A DNA stretch of 64,000 nt from Magnolia sinica. Its lineage: Eukaryota > Streptophyta > Magnoliopsida > Magnoliales > Magnoliaceae. Location: positions 59,611,528 through 59,675,527 of the forward strand of contig NC_080587.1 in assembly GCF_029962835.1 (NCBI RefSeq). The letters are read 5' to 3'. The position numbers and the translations under genes were made by a program. The first letter of the stretch is position 1. Each line of letters begins with the position of its first letter. Shown one piece after another: positions 48,059 through 58,400 of the stretch. Under the pieces are notes generated by a model. It was given only the letters and a program-made list of their open reading frames with translations. It made no database searches and was not told the origin of the DNA.

Positions 48059-48093
48059 GCTCTCTCTCTCTCTCTTCCTCTCTCTCTCTCTCT
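48059..48093 (+). repeat. CT tract of LTR B
   Basis: About 735 bp from the LTR start. Confidence 0.85.
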
Positions 48094-48384
48094 TGTATGG
48101 ATGGTGTGTGTGTGTGTGGCCAACCATGAAGTAAGTGTTTCATCCATGTCGTCCATCGAGTGGGCCCACATGGTAGTCCGTTTGGACGGGCCTGATTAAA
48201 AGAAAACACAAGTATCAGTTTGATCTGAAGCCGAAGTGGGCCACATGTGTAGACCCGCCCTGATTATGTGGTGATCCACATCGTCCCCACCATTGGATAG
48301 TGAGACGCTTATGATGGATGGTTGGAATCCACACCGTTCAGACGTCTAGGGCCTGGACGGTGGATTTGGAGAGCCACCTCTTTG

Positions 48385-48467
48385 ATATATATATATATAT
48401 ATATATATATAATGTATATATATATATTATATAATATTATATAATATAATATAATATATTATATTAA
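48385..48467. repeat. AT-rich microsatellite of LTR B
   Basis: AT run then 'atataat' repeats, positional equivalent of 22540-22760. Confidence 0.8.
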
Positions 48468-48729
48468 GTGTATTTGGGTGGGCCACTCCCACGTGGGACC
48501 CACCTTTAATGTTTGTGCATCAGCACCGTCTAGATGGATCTGGACGGTGCCATGAGACTTGATGTATGTGTTTTGTCCATCCGTCCATCTGGATAGTGGT
48601 AGATGGGGCCACCATTGATGGATGTATTTCATCCAAACCTTCTATCCATCTAACGTGCTAGCCACCCCACCATTTAATGCATGTGCTGCATCTATACTGC
48701 CCATTGATGGGCCCCACGACACCAACAAT

Positions 48730-49110
48730 TCTGTGGGGCTCGTTGGTGTGTGTGTTACATCTAAGCCGTTCATCCATTTAGTGTCACGTCTTAAGGCTTG
48801 AGACTAAGAGTAAGATGGATTTAGTATCAAGTGGACCACACTGCATAAATAGTGGGATTGAATGTCTACCATTGAAACCCTTTGGGTCACAGTAGTTTTG
48901 GACCAACATGATATTTGTTTATCCTCTTAGATCAGGTCTTTGTGACCTTATGAACAGACTGGATGCAAAATAAATGCTATGGTGGGCCTACTGGAAATTA
49001 ATAGTGGAAATTATTATCACCACTATTATTTGTGGTTTCGTCTAAATGATCTTTGATATGATTCATTTTTTTGGATAATACTCTCAAATGATCTCTAAAA
49101 AATAGATGAA
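48730..49110. mobile_element. captured MITE inside LTR B
   Basis: Blocks 'gtggaccacactgcataaat', 'ttggaccaacatgatatttg', 'gaacagactggatgcaaaat' and 'attaatagtggaaattatta' align with LTR 1 and with free MITEs. Confidence 0.75.
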
Positions 49111-49119
49111 TGGTGTAAT

Positions 49120-49445
49120 TGATGTGGCCCATTTGATGTATTTGAGGCCTACATGATGTGGCTCATTTGATGTATATGGGCCCATTGGTACGACCCATAT
49201 GATGTGGCCCATTTGATGCATGTTGGCCCATTGGTGTGGCTTGTTGATACGACCCACTTAATGTATATGGGCCCATTGGTGCGGCCCATATGATGTGGCC
49301 CATTTGATGCATGTTGGCCCATGGGTTGAGGCCCAATTTAATGTATATAGGGACCATGAGTGGGCTCAACGAGACGTATGTGAGGCCTTTGTGTGGGCCG
49401 AATGTGATGTATATGAGGCCCATTACGATGTGAGATTCCACCATG
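49120..49445. repeat. GGCCCAT minisatellite of LTR B
   Basis: Repeated 'tgatgtggcccatttgatg' and 'tgtatatgggcccattggt' units. Confidence 0.75.
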
Positions 49446-50528
49446 ATGTATGTAATGATGTTTATGGCGGCCATGCCTTGGGAGCAATGATGATTTGACG
49501 TCTACATTGTAAGAGTAATGATGGTTAAATGTTCGCATTGTAACTCTCCTTAGGGCCCATTGTTAGGCCCATACTTAGGCCGTATAAGCCCATCTTCGTT
49601 ACGAATAGAGTCCATCACCATATAACATGCTTAGTATAGCTCTATGATTCATGCTCATACGCATCATATGTAAGCTTGATATGAGGAGTGACTGATCATA
49701 GCATATGCCTTCAGGCAAATTGTTTATGGGCTCCCTAATAGGCGGAGTTGCCCCACATGAGCGCATGGTACGCGCAGAATTTCTGCATGACTGATAGTGT
49801 GATTCATGCACTTCGTATTTGTATGACATGATTACTATACGCGCTAGTGACATTAGGGCTTTGGTCTCTACAGGCACATCGTGGATGACAAGATCGGACA
49901 TCAAAAATATTGTTACTAGCATTGGGGTGCCATAGATGTTCCTGGTTAAAATTTTTTAAACCCGATGGTACTAGAGGATGACTCTAACGTCAAGACCGAG
50001 TGGATACATGAGTGCATGAAGGCCAAATACCCAGCAGCCGTGTCTCCCACTGTGTAGTGGTCGGTTGGAAAGGGGTGTGGCCTTACCCGCCCGAGGGTAG
50101 GGGCATTACTGGCTGAGTATGACTAGCTTGTGAATGGGTCCGCGATCGACATGCCGGATAGGTATTGACAGACTATTGGCTAGGCGAATAGTGAGGTTTC
50201 TTATACTCACTTGGACTGCATACCTGGGAAAGGGGCAGTGTCATTTGGAGTGTACTAAACCCCAGTGATTATCCAGAGTAAGAACTGTACTGATATTTGA
50301 TGCTCTAGTGATGAGATGCATTAATATGTGGATTTGGATGAGAATTGGCATGCTCGAGTTGCATCTCGCATCGCATGGTCTTGATATGGCCGATAACTTT
50401 CATATCTTGCACCATATAGCCTTGGTACAGCTGATTGCATTCATGTACTCATCAGTATGATTTCGCATTACTCTGATATAGCATTTTGAGCACGCTCATA
50501 TTGTGCACACACACTCTCACCATCCAAT

Positions 50529-50545
50529 AAGCTTTCTATAAGCTT
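50529..50545 (+). promoter_or_regulatory. conserved HindIII-type hairpin, LTR B
   Basis: aagctttctataagctt, about 370 bp from the LTR 3' end. Confidence 0.6.
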
Positions 50546-51326
50546 ATGCACGAATGATGCATGTAGGTGACGCCAGGACGTGGCCGTAGTTTAATCGTAG
50601 CAGGAGCGTGCAGTCGAGCTTCAGGGGTTTCCGTTATTCTCATCTTGTATTTCCCTTCACACACATTATACCTTAAAGTTTTTGGTCATAGTGGATTTTG
50701 TGATGGTGTTCTTGTGGTTATTGTTCATGGGTTATGCTTATGGTTATGCTTATTATGAATCAAAATCATGTTTGAAATCCTCATTGTAGAATCCCAAGAT
50801 CGGAACTTGGTGTACGGGTGCCGAGAGCCGAGAATGGGGTACTATGGAGGTTGTCGGCGCTGGATTCGGCGATTGAGAATTTTGTGAGCCTGATTTTCGA
50901 GTTTGGGGCGTGATAGAGGTTGAAATTTGCTTTAATGATTTCTTTAGTTGAAGTAGGAATATGCCAATAGGTCCTAGAGGGGGGGTGAATAATACTTTTT
51001 AGTATTTTATGACAATTTAAAATCCTATCACTCTAATCCTATAAGTAAGCATGCATTAGAGTAACCTTACTGGCTTCCAAGCCTGGTAGAGGAACCAATC
51101 ATAAAACTATTTGAGAGATAAACAATATGTAAATCGGTTTGTGATAGACGTGACTGTGTGAGGTGTGATCTTAGATAATCAAGTATGAAAGTATTTAAGG
51201 AAATCACATAAGTAATGGAAGGTAATAACAATCATAAACACAATCATTTTTATAGTGGTTCGACTACTTGTCTACTCCACTTCCGGCAGACGCACTCAAC
51301 CCTTGAGTGTACCGAATCTCACTAAA

Positions 51327-51585
51327 GGAAGTTTCACAACAGGTTCACCTCAAACTAGAGGTTTTAAATCAGGTTCACCTCTAACCAGTACAACCTACAT
51401 TTAGGCTGACACGATGTGTCTACACGACATAGTTTATGCTCCCATGAGTAAGGGTCAATAACAACACTCGACTTTTAGGCCCCATTGGCCAAGGATCCAC
51501 ACAAAAAACCTAACGGAGGATTCACAACAGGCTCACCTCTAATCGGAGGTTTTAAAGAGGTTCACCTCTAACAAGTTTATGCTCT
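51327..51585. repeat. internal repeat of the copia LTR
   Basis: The block 'aggttcacctc...gaggttttaaa...aggttcacctctaac' occurs at about 51336 and 51528. A duplicated segment within the LTR. Confidence 0.6.
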
Positions 51586-52208
51586 CCACAGAGCAAGGGT
51601 CAATACAAAGTGTTCACTCCCCAAGTATAGGGTTGTGATGTAGTAATAAACTCGGTGAGACCGAGGTCGAATCCCAAAGGACTGATACCTGTACGTTATC
51701 TGAAACAAAGTAGAACTAGAACTAAACTAAGATGTGATCTAAACCAAATAAAATTTAAGGAATAATTGTGGAATAATTATCTAAAACTTAAGTAATTCAG
51801 AGGAAGAGAAACTAGGGATTCAGAGGATCCACTTGTAGAGATCAGGGAGATCTTATGCCTGCATTAAGAATCATGGAAATCAAACTGAACTTACTTGATT
51901 TAGTCTTCATGTGATGAAAGGAATATGAATCAGAATGGATTCTATCATCAAACCATGCCCAGGAGACAGAGCAAACAACAGAATTAAACCAATTACCAAC
52001 CAATCAGATGATTGCGAACAACAGGGCTTCCGGACGTCACAATCAAAATACGGAAAAGGAAATACTCAAAGCCATTGCAAACCCATTGTAATGTTAGTCA
52101 CAACAGGCCATTAAAGACTACAAATATTCTCATAATAAAATTAAATCAAAATTCAATTCAGTCTAAATAAAAGGCATAATAACAGTCTCCCATCACGCTA
52201 CAGGCTTC

Positions 52209-52232
52209 ACCTCTTAGCCCTAGCTAAGAGGT
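52209..52232 (-). promoter_or_regulatory. leader hairpin, Athila 3' LTR
   Basis: acctcttagc - ccta - gctaagaggt, perfect 10-bp stem. Confidence 0.6.
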
Positions 52233-52436
52233 TCAGCCAGACATGGATGAGCTGGATCTCTTAAAAATAAACAAGTTAAAATAAAAGGAAGAAGAAACTC
52301 TCAAGCCTCCTAGTCTGCTCCACGGCCGACTCCAGCCCCACGTTCCAGCAGCAAGCCTCCCCTGTACTCTCTCACACTCACGTTATAGCAGCAAAACCTC
52401 CATTCATCTCCCCTTTTACACTTTCTCTCTCTCTCC

Positions 52437-52443
52437 CTTTATA
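52437..52443 (-). promoter_or_regulatory. TATA-like box, Athila 3' LTR
   Basis: TATAAAG on the - strand, followed downstream by a short GA tract (52420-52436). Confidence 0.5.
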
Positions 52444-53687
52444 GAACTCGTCGGAGCCGAATTTCCCCACTCTAGGCGGAAGTCTTCTGCACAAGAGAAC
52501 GTGTTGGAGTCGGAATTAAAAAACTTTCGCAGCAACAGGCGGAGGACCCGCGATCAACCCGCGTTTGGTGCAATAGCAGATCTGTTTCGGCTATCTGATC
52601 CATTCGAACTTCTTGGACAGGGTCAACACCCTCTCCTCATATGTCTGGATGGTCTGGATCATCGATCCGATGCTGATCAGAAACAAAGAAGGGGCTCACA
52701 GCGGCCGGGTTCCCCGGACGTCCCCGAAACAGGGACCGCATGAGAGTTCCGCTGGATCTTAGCGGGGTCCTCGATCAAGCTCTGATGAGAAATCCACTTC
52801 GTCCATTTGATTCCCAGTGAAAAATAGGTTAGGACAGGCGGATTGTAGATTAGATTCCGTGCGGCCCACTGAATTTCTCATTTCACCGTTCATCCTGTGT
52901 TTGAACAGTTGATATCTAATTTATGCTGCCTCTTGAAATTATCTCTACTAGGTCCACGTTAGTTGCGCTGTTGGAGTCTACTGAACGGTCCAGATCGACC
53001 TGAAGACCTCAGATGGTGGCCCACTACAAGATCAGAGCGACCGGTTTATGAAACAGGGCCTTCTCTGTTGCGTGCGGGAACTTGCGGTCAAACGCTGCTT
53101 GACCGCTCGTGTTGGTTCAGTGCACCGCGCGTCTGCAAGTACATGGTGTACATGCACTGCAGCATAGGGTCCACTTTGATATATTCATGAAATCTGTTCC
53201 GTCCATCCATTCTGTCATATCATATAAACCGTTCATACCAATTTTAAAGCATATCCAGATATCAGGCGGGCCCCACATAATGATTAAAGGGCTGATCTGT
53301 CCGTTGGGCCACTTCCAGAGGGATCTGTGAAATTCGACATGTACGGTTAATTTGTGGGCCCCTGGCCCTGTATGAAGTTTTGAGCTAAACGGACAGTGGG
53401 AACCCCGTGATCTTGCAGTCTGGCAGACTTTCAGGTCGCTTGAGTTTCGGTTTCTTGATTTTCGCGGATCCCTGGCGTGTAATTTCGTCGATCTCAGTCC
53501 CTTGGAGTCCGTCCCTTGCCTTGGTGCATTCTGAACGTTAATTCCATGCTTTTAGCATCCCGATCGAGTCCCAGCTCGCAATTCCACCTTACAACAGAAA
53601 CATGATTAAAATGAGCTATTAAACGGTACCATGTTCATAAATCTAAGGCAACAACTGGGTCTGATATGCAATATTTGACCCTCAACA

Positions 53688-53702
53688 CAACCCCCAACCA
53701 GC
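53688..53702 (-). other. polypurine tract of Athila element
   Basis: On the - strand gctggttgggggttg lies directly before the 3' LTR; G-rich and in the correct position. Confidence 0.6.
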
Positions 53703-55037
53703 ATTTTGCTAGTCTCAAGCAAAATATGCGAAAAGTAAGTTGAGAATTACAGAACAATTTATAAACTCGAGTGATTTGTGAAAAACAATTCAGATACTCG
53801 AATTCTAAGATTCATGAATGTTGGCATTACTTTCTCCTGGGATCAAGCTCACGGTAAACTTCATAATCAAGCTCAAATATTAATTCATTAATTAGAACGA
53901 TTCTAAATATTGAGTTCCATGAGTGTATAGTGTAATCTCGGCTTAACATTATTAAAATTCACTTCTCTATTTCAGGATATCATTGGTAACCACAAGAGAA
54001 TTCATGATAACCAACACCTAAACCAAAGCTTGATTCATTCTTCCGGCTTTTGATGATTTTCACACTATGTCCACTTTTTAAAAGTACAGCTAAGGAGGAG
54101 AATCGAATCTACACCTATAGGGAGCAAACCTATGGTAAAGACCGGTCGCCAAAAAGTTTATGAATGTCAACCTTGGGGAATCAAACCTTCACTTGTAGGG
54201 AGCAAACCTATGGTGAAAACCATTCGCCCAACTTTTCAATTTCTCAGGTTGGTTCCTTTCAAGCTTAGTGATCACCAAATTAATCCTTCAATATCGAATG
54301 AAACCTTAATGTGTAAGCGAGATGTGACATGTAAAATTATGATTCAATCAATGTTTAAAACTTCTAATCATGGATTGATAGTTCTAACTTAACTGTGAAA
54401 TCTAACAAATAGTTGAATCCAAGAGTCATCAATTCCAACATCACTTATCTTGTAATTCTAAATCCAAGATGGCCATCAAAATCGCTTCGAATTCATACAA
54501 AATTTTAGAAAAATTTTAAAATTTTCACAATTTCTGCTCAAGAGTAAGAAAATACTGATTAGGAGACCTAATCTCCCCAACCCCCAACCAAAAATCTACA
54601 TTGTCCTCAATGTAAAAGAAATAAGCATGCAATGCACATGGGACAAAATAAGTAAATGAGAAGTGATGGGAAGATAATACCTGAACGAAAGAATCAAGAG
54701 GCTTTCCATAGATATTTACGTAAAAGGGGGTCAGTACAAGAGAGAACCCAACAAAAGTAAAGATAAAATCCTACCTATACCACTTTCGCAGGTGCTCTCG
54801 ATTGCATTTAGCATATGCAACAAGCCTTTAAACCCCTAGGTTGCCCCTAGTGGACGAGTTGTAGTCTCGTGAGGGTTTGCAGTAATGTTACCCACAAACA
54901 TTGAACTACTAATGAAATGAAGAGCTGGGTTGCCTCCCAGGAGCGCTAAGTTTACCGTCTTCAGCTAGACAAATAAAGCAACTGCCCTAGTCTTATGAAA
55001 GCGATAAACCTACCTATACCTCCATCAGACTAGGAGA
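53703..55037 (-). other. 3' untranslated region of Athila element
   Basis: About 1.3 kb without a credible frame. Many Athila elements keep an env-like gene here; none is visible. A direct repeat 'ggagcaaacctatggt' (about 54120 and 54198) and the block 'gggttgcctcccaggagcgc' near 54930, common downstream of pol in such elements, are present. Confidence 0.5.
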
Positions 55038-56276
55038 TCAATCCTGGTAAACAGGAGCAGTCAGGGGCATGGACATGTCTTCTGAATCAAATTTCTCGAC
55101 AAATGGTTTCAATCGATGTCCATTGACTTTAAACTCCTTGCCATTGTCAGGATCTCTTATCTCAACGGCTCCATGAGGAAAAACAGTAACAACAATGTAA
55201 GGGCCGGTCCAACGAGATTGAAGCTTACCCGGAAAGAGATGTAATCGAGAATTGTACAAAAGGACCTTCTGACAAGGCGTGAATGATTTTCACAAAATGT
55301 GTTGGTCATGAAATGCTTTCATCTTTTCCTTGTAAATTCTCGAATTATCGTACGCATCATTCCGGATTTCCTCAAGTTCATTCAATTGAAGTTTGCGTAG
55401 CGAGCCAGCGTTGTCCAGATTGAAATTAAGATTTTTGATCGCCCAATACACTTTATGTTCCAGCTCCACAGGCAAGTGACAAGCTTTCCCATAGACAAGT
55501 CTAAAGGGAGACATTCCAATAGGGGTTTTAAAGGCAGTACGGTATGCCCATAAGGCATCGGTCAATCGGATTGACCAATCCTTACGATCAGGGTTAACCG
55601 TTTTCTCCAAAATGTGTTTAATTTCCCTATTAGAAATCTCAGCTTACCCACTTGTCTGTGGGTGGTACGGGGTGCTCACCCTATGAGAGATACCGTATTT
55701 CTTCATTAAGCTCTTAAATGATTTATTACAAAAGTGTGAGCCCCCATCACTAATGATGGCTCGAGGTGTTCCGAATCGAGAAAGGATGTTTTCTTTTAGG
55801 AATTTAATGACCGTGCGATGGTCATTAGTTCGACACGGAATCGCTTCGACCCATTTAGTAACATAATCTACGGCGAGCAAAATATACAGATTTCCAAACG
55901 ATTGGGGGAATGGTCCTATGAAATCGATGCCCCAACAATCAAATGCTTCAATGATAAGGATGGGATTCAAAGGCATCATATTTCGACGGGACAATGCTCC
56001 CAATTTCTGACAACGCTCATAAGCTTTGCAAAACTCATGAGTGTCCCTAAACATAGTGGGCCAGTAAAAGCCACACTGCAGAATCTTGGCCGTGGTCTTT
56101 TTAGCAGAAAAGTGACCACCACAGGCCTGTGAATGACAGAAGGAGATGACGCTCTGATGCTCATCGTCTGGTACACATCTCCTTAGGATTTGGTCTGGGC
56201 AATATTTAAATAAATAAGGATCATCCCAGAAAAAGTTGCGCACCTTGGTGAAGAATTTCTTCTTATCTTGCGCAGT
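55038..56276 (-). pseudogene. Athila integrase (broken)
   Basis: Integrase inserts element cDNA into the genome. 55644-56243 holds the zinc-binding region (two His in the HSQACGGHF block; the cysteine pair is damaged, reading KAYERCQ where KACDRCQ is usual). It also holds two of the catalytic acidic residues (GIDFIGPF, then [10 protein letters not shown]). After HPQTSG a TAA (55644-55646) replaces the usual Gln; the third acidic residue lies in the following AEISNRE. 55290-55610 continues ([20 protein letters not shown]) and 55038-55259 is the C-terminal GPY-like part ([20 protein letters not shown]). A TAG also precedes the domain at 56277-56279. Not functional. Confidence 0.88.
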
Positions 56277-56828
56277 CTACTGTGTCAGTATGGAACCTGT
56301 GGCAAGATAATTAACAATATCAGCGAACCAAGGAGAATGGGAGACTCTAAACAGTTGTTCATCAGGGAACATATCATTGATATGGGTCGCCTTAAGGGAA
56401 TCAGAGGTATTAAGGAGAGAGAGGTGATCGGCCACTACGTTTTCTACTCCCTTTTTATCTTTAATTTTCAAATCAAATTCTTGGAGTAGAAGGATCCATC
56501 GTATCAAACGGGGCTTAGAATCATTCTTAGAAAGAAGGTACTTAAGTGCCGCATGATCTGTGTAGATAATGATCTTAGATCCGATCAAGTAGGACCTAAA
56601 TTTGTCCAAGGTGAACACTACAGCTAAGAGTTCCTTTTCCGTAGTCGAGTAGTTCACCTGGGCAGAATTTAAAGTTCTACTTGCGTAATGAATGACGTAG
56701 GGCCTCTTATCTTTTCTCTAGCCTAGGATCGCCCCAAGAGCATAATCAGAAGCGTCGCACATAAGCTCAAAAGGAAGGCTCCAGTCGGGTGGCTGCATGA
56801 TAGGTGCAGTGGTTAACGTGCCTTTAAG
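56277..56828 (-). pseudogene. Athila RNase H (broken)
   Basis: Degrades the RNA strand of the replication hybrid. The open part (56277-56657) has [33 protein letters not shown] and [12 protein letters not shown], the usual gypsy RNase H signature. Upstream the frame is cut by TAG at 56718-56720, where relatives have Gln (LG-Q-RKDK context). The domain links to RT through a frameshift near 56830. Confidence 0.88.
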
Positions 56829-57780
56829 CTTAAGCTTCCTGGTATTGCTCAGTCCACTCGTATGGAGCATCCTTTTGAAGAAGATTACATAAAGGATGAA
56901 AGAGGAGACTAAAGTCCTTTATGAATCGCTTGTAAAATCCTGCGTATCCCAAGAAGGATCGCACGTCTCTGATGTTCTTGGGTGGAGGTAGGTTAGAGAT
57001 AAGATCGATTTTTGCCTTATCTACCTCGATTCCCTTGGACGAGATGTTATGCCCAAGGACAATTCTCTTATGAACCATGAAATGACACTTCTCCCAATTA
57101 AGTACCAAGTTCTTTTCTTTACATCTTTTCAGCACACATTTAAGACTTCCAAGCACTTGCTGAAAGATGGACCGTAAACAGAGAAATCGTCCATGAAGAC
57201 CTCTAGATATTGCCCCACCATATCAGAAAAGATACTAAGCATACATCGCTGAAAGGTGGTAGGGGCATTACATAGTCCGAATGGCATCCTTTGGTAGGCA
57301 AAGGTGCCGTAGGGACATGTAAATGTGGTCTTTTCCTGATCTTCAGGGGCTATTTCTCTCTGGTTGTAGCCCGAATACCCATCAAGGAAACTGTAATAGG
57401 AATGACCAGCTAACATTTCCAGGATCTGATCAATGAATGGTAAAGGAAAGTGGTCTTTCCTCGTGACGGTATTCAACTTCCTGTAGTCAATGCACATTCT
57501 TCAACCAGTAGTGACTTTAGTTGGCACGAGTTCATTATTAGCATTGGCTACGATGGTGATTCCGGACTTCTTAGGGACCACTTGAGTTGGACTCACCCAT
57601 TGACTATCAGATATAGGGTATATGATACCCACGTCCAATAGTTTAAGAACCTCGGCCTTAACCACTTCCTTCATGTTTGGATTTAGTCTACGTTGTGGTT
57701 GCCGAGCGGTTTTTGCATTATCCTCAAGATATATGCGGTGAGTGCAAATCGAGGGATCGATTCCCTTGAGGTCCGCTATC
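56829..57780 (-). pseudogene. Athila reverse transcriptase (broken)
   Basis: Copies element RNA to DNA. 57129-57497 contains MCIDYRKLNTVTRKDHFPLP, FLDGYSGYNQ, MPFGLCNAPTTFQRC and the catalytic box FMDDFSVYG, so the active site itself is intact. 56830-57156 carries the thumb/connection part (NWEKCHFMV, VRSFLGYAGFYKRFI). A frameshift separates them near 57140, and TGA at 57501-57503 replaces the usual Trp before RMCIDYRKLN. Confidence 0.9.
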
Positions 57781-57782
57781 GT

Positions 57783-58400
57783 CTATCCTAGGGCTCCTTT
57801 ATGCTCAATGAGAGTAGAAATGAGCATACTCTCTTGTTCTTTCTCCAGGTGGGCAGAGATCACCACTGGGTATGTCTCATCTTGACCTAAATAAGCATAT
57901 TTCAAATCAGAGGGCAAAGGTTTTAGGTCAAGCTTCGGCGGCTTGAGATTAGATGGTAGAGGCACTACATCAGTTTGTGGCAATTCTTCAAATTGTGGCC
58001 TCCACCGGTTAACTTCAAGTACCGGTGCAGTATCAAGCAAGGCGCTCGTCTCCCTAATCATGTCATTATCAAAATCATGGGAGTGGGCCAGGCACGTCTC
58101 TAGATGGTCGGAGAATAAGGTTAGAGGTGTCGTATCTTCCACGAAAGAGTCAATCATGTTAATGTCGTGGAAATCGTCATCCTCCTCTAAGTTTCTGCCG
58201 TTATTAAAAAAGATGTTTGACTCCAATGTCATATTCCCAAAAGACATAGTCATGACACTATTCCTGCAATTAATAATTGCATTTGAAATGGCAAGGAATG
58301 GGCGGCCAAGAATGATGGGGATCTGAATGCTTATGTTATTGATGGGTTCGGTGTCCAGGATGATAAGGGTAGTAAAATCTATCAATTTGGACCAACACAT
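57783..58400 (-). pseudogene. Athila protease C-terminus and PR-RT linker
   Basis: Continues the protease after a frameshift near 58340-58395 (NISIQIPIILGRPFLAISNA, with the conserved ILGRPFLA). An acidic, poorly conserved linker and a KYAYLGQDETYPVVIS block follow. TAG at 57783-57785 replaces the Trp usual after ALG. Confidence 0.85.

Larger units (their letters stand above)
47324..50915 (+). mobile_element. giant LTR of Tekay-like element B (probable 5' LTR)
   Basis: Starts TATAAGACCCGTATCCTAGC (TG changed to TA) and ends GTTTGGGGCGTGATA. 3592 bp, same family as LTR 1. It interrupts element A's integrase. Left flank tgctc is not repeated at the right; instead 'gaggt' and then a copia LTR follow. 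If B is a 5' LTR with a copia element inserted just before its primer site, this is expected. Family features: CT tract 48059-48093, AT block 48385-48467, MITE 48730-49110, GGGCC minisatellite 49120-49445, hairpin 50529-50545. Confidence 0.8.
51611..53687 (-). repeat. Athila 3' LTR
   Basis: TGTTCACTCCCCAAGTATAG ... ACCCTCAACA, 2077 bp. Compared with the 5' LTR it lacks 49 bp (between 'gatgattg' and 'cgaacaac', near 52010) and 11 bp of an 'aaattaaatca' duplication, and has one extra base near its end, which exactly accounts for the 59-bp length difference. Confidence 0.93.

Noticed and set aside
53109..53330. Conserved small ORF present at 53109-53330 and 62724-62945
   Set aside because: Its near-identity only reflects that both copies are in the two LTRs of one recent element; the frame is not kept in the other Athila-type LTRs.
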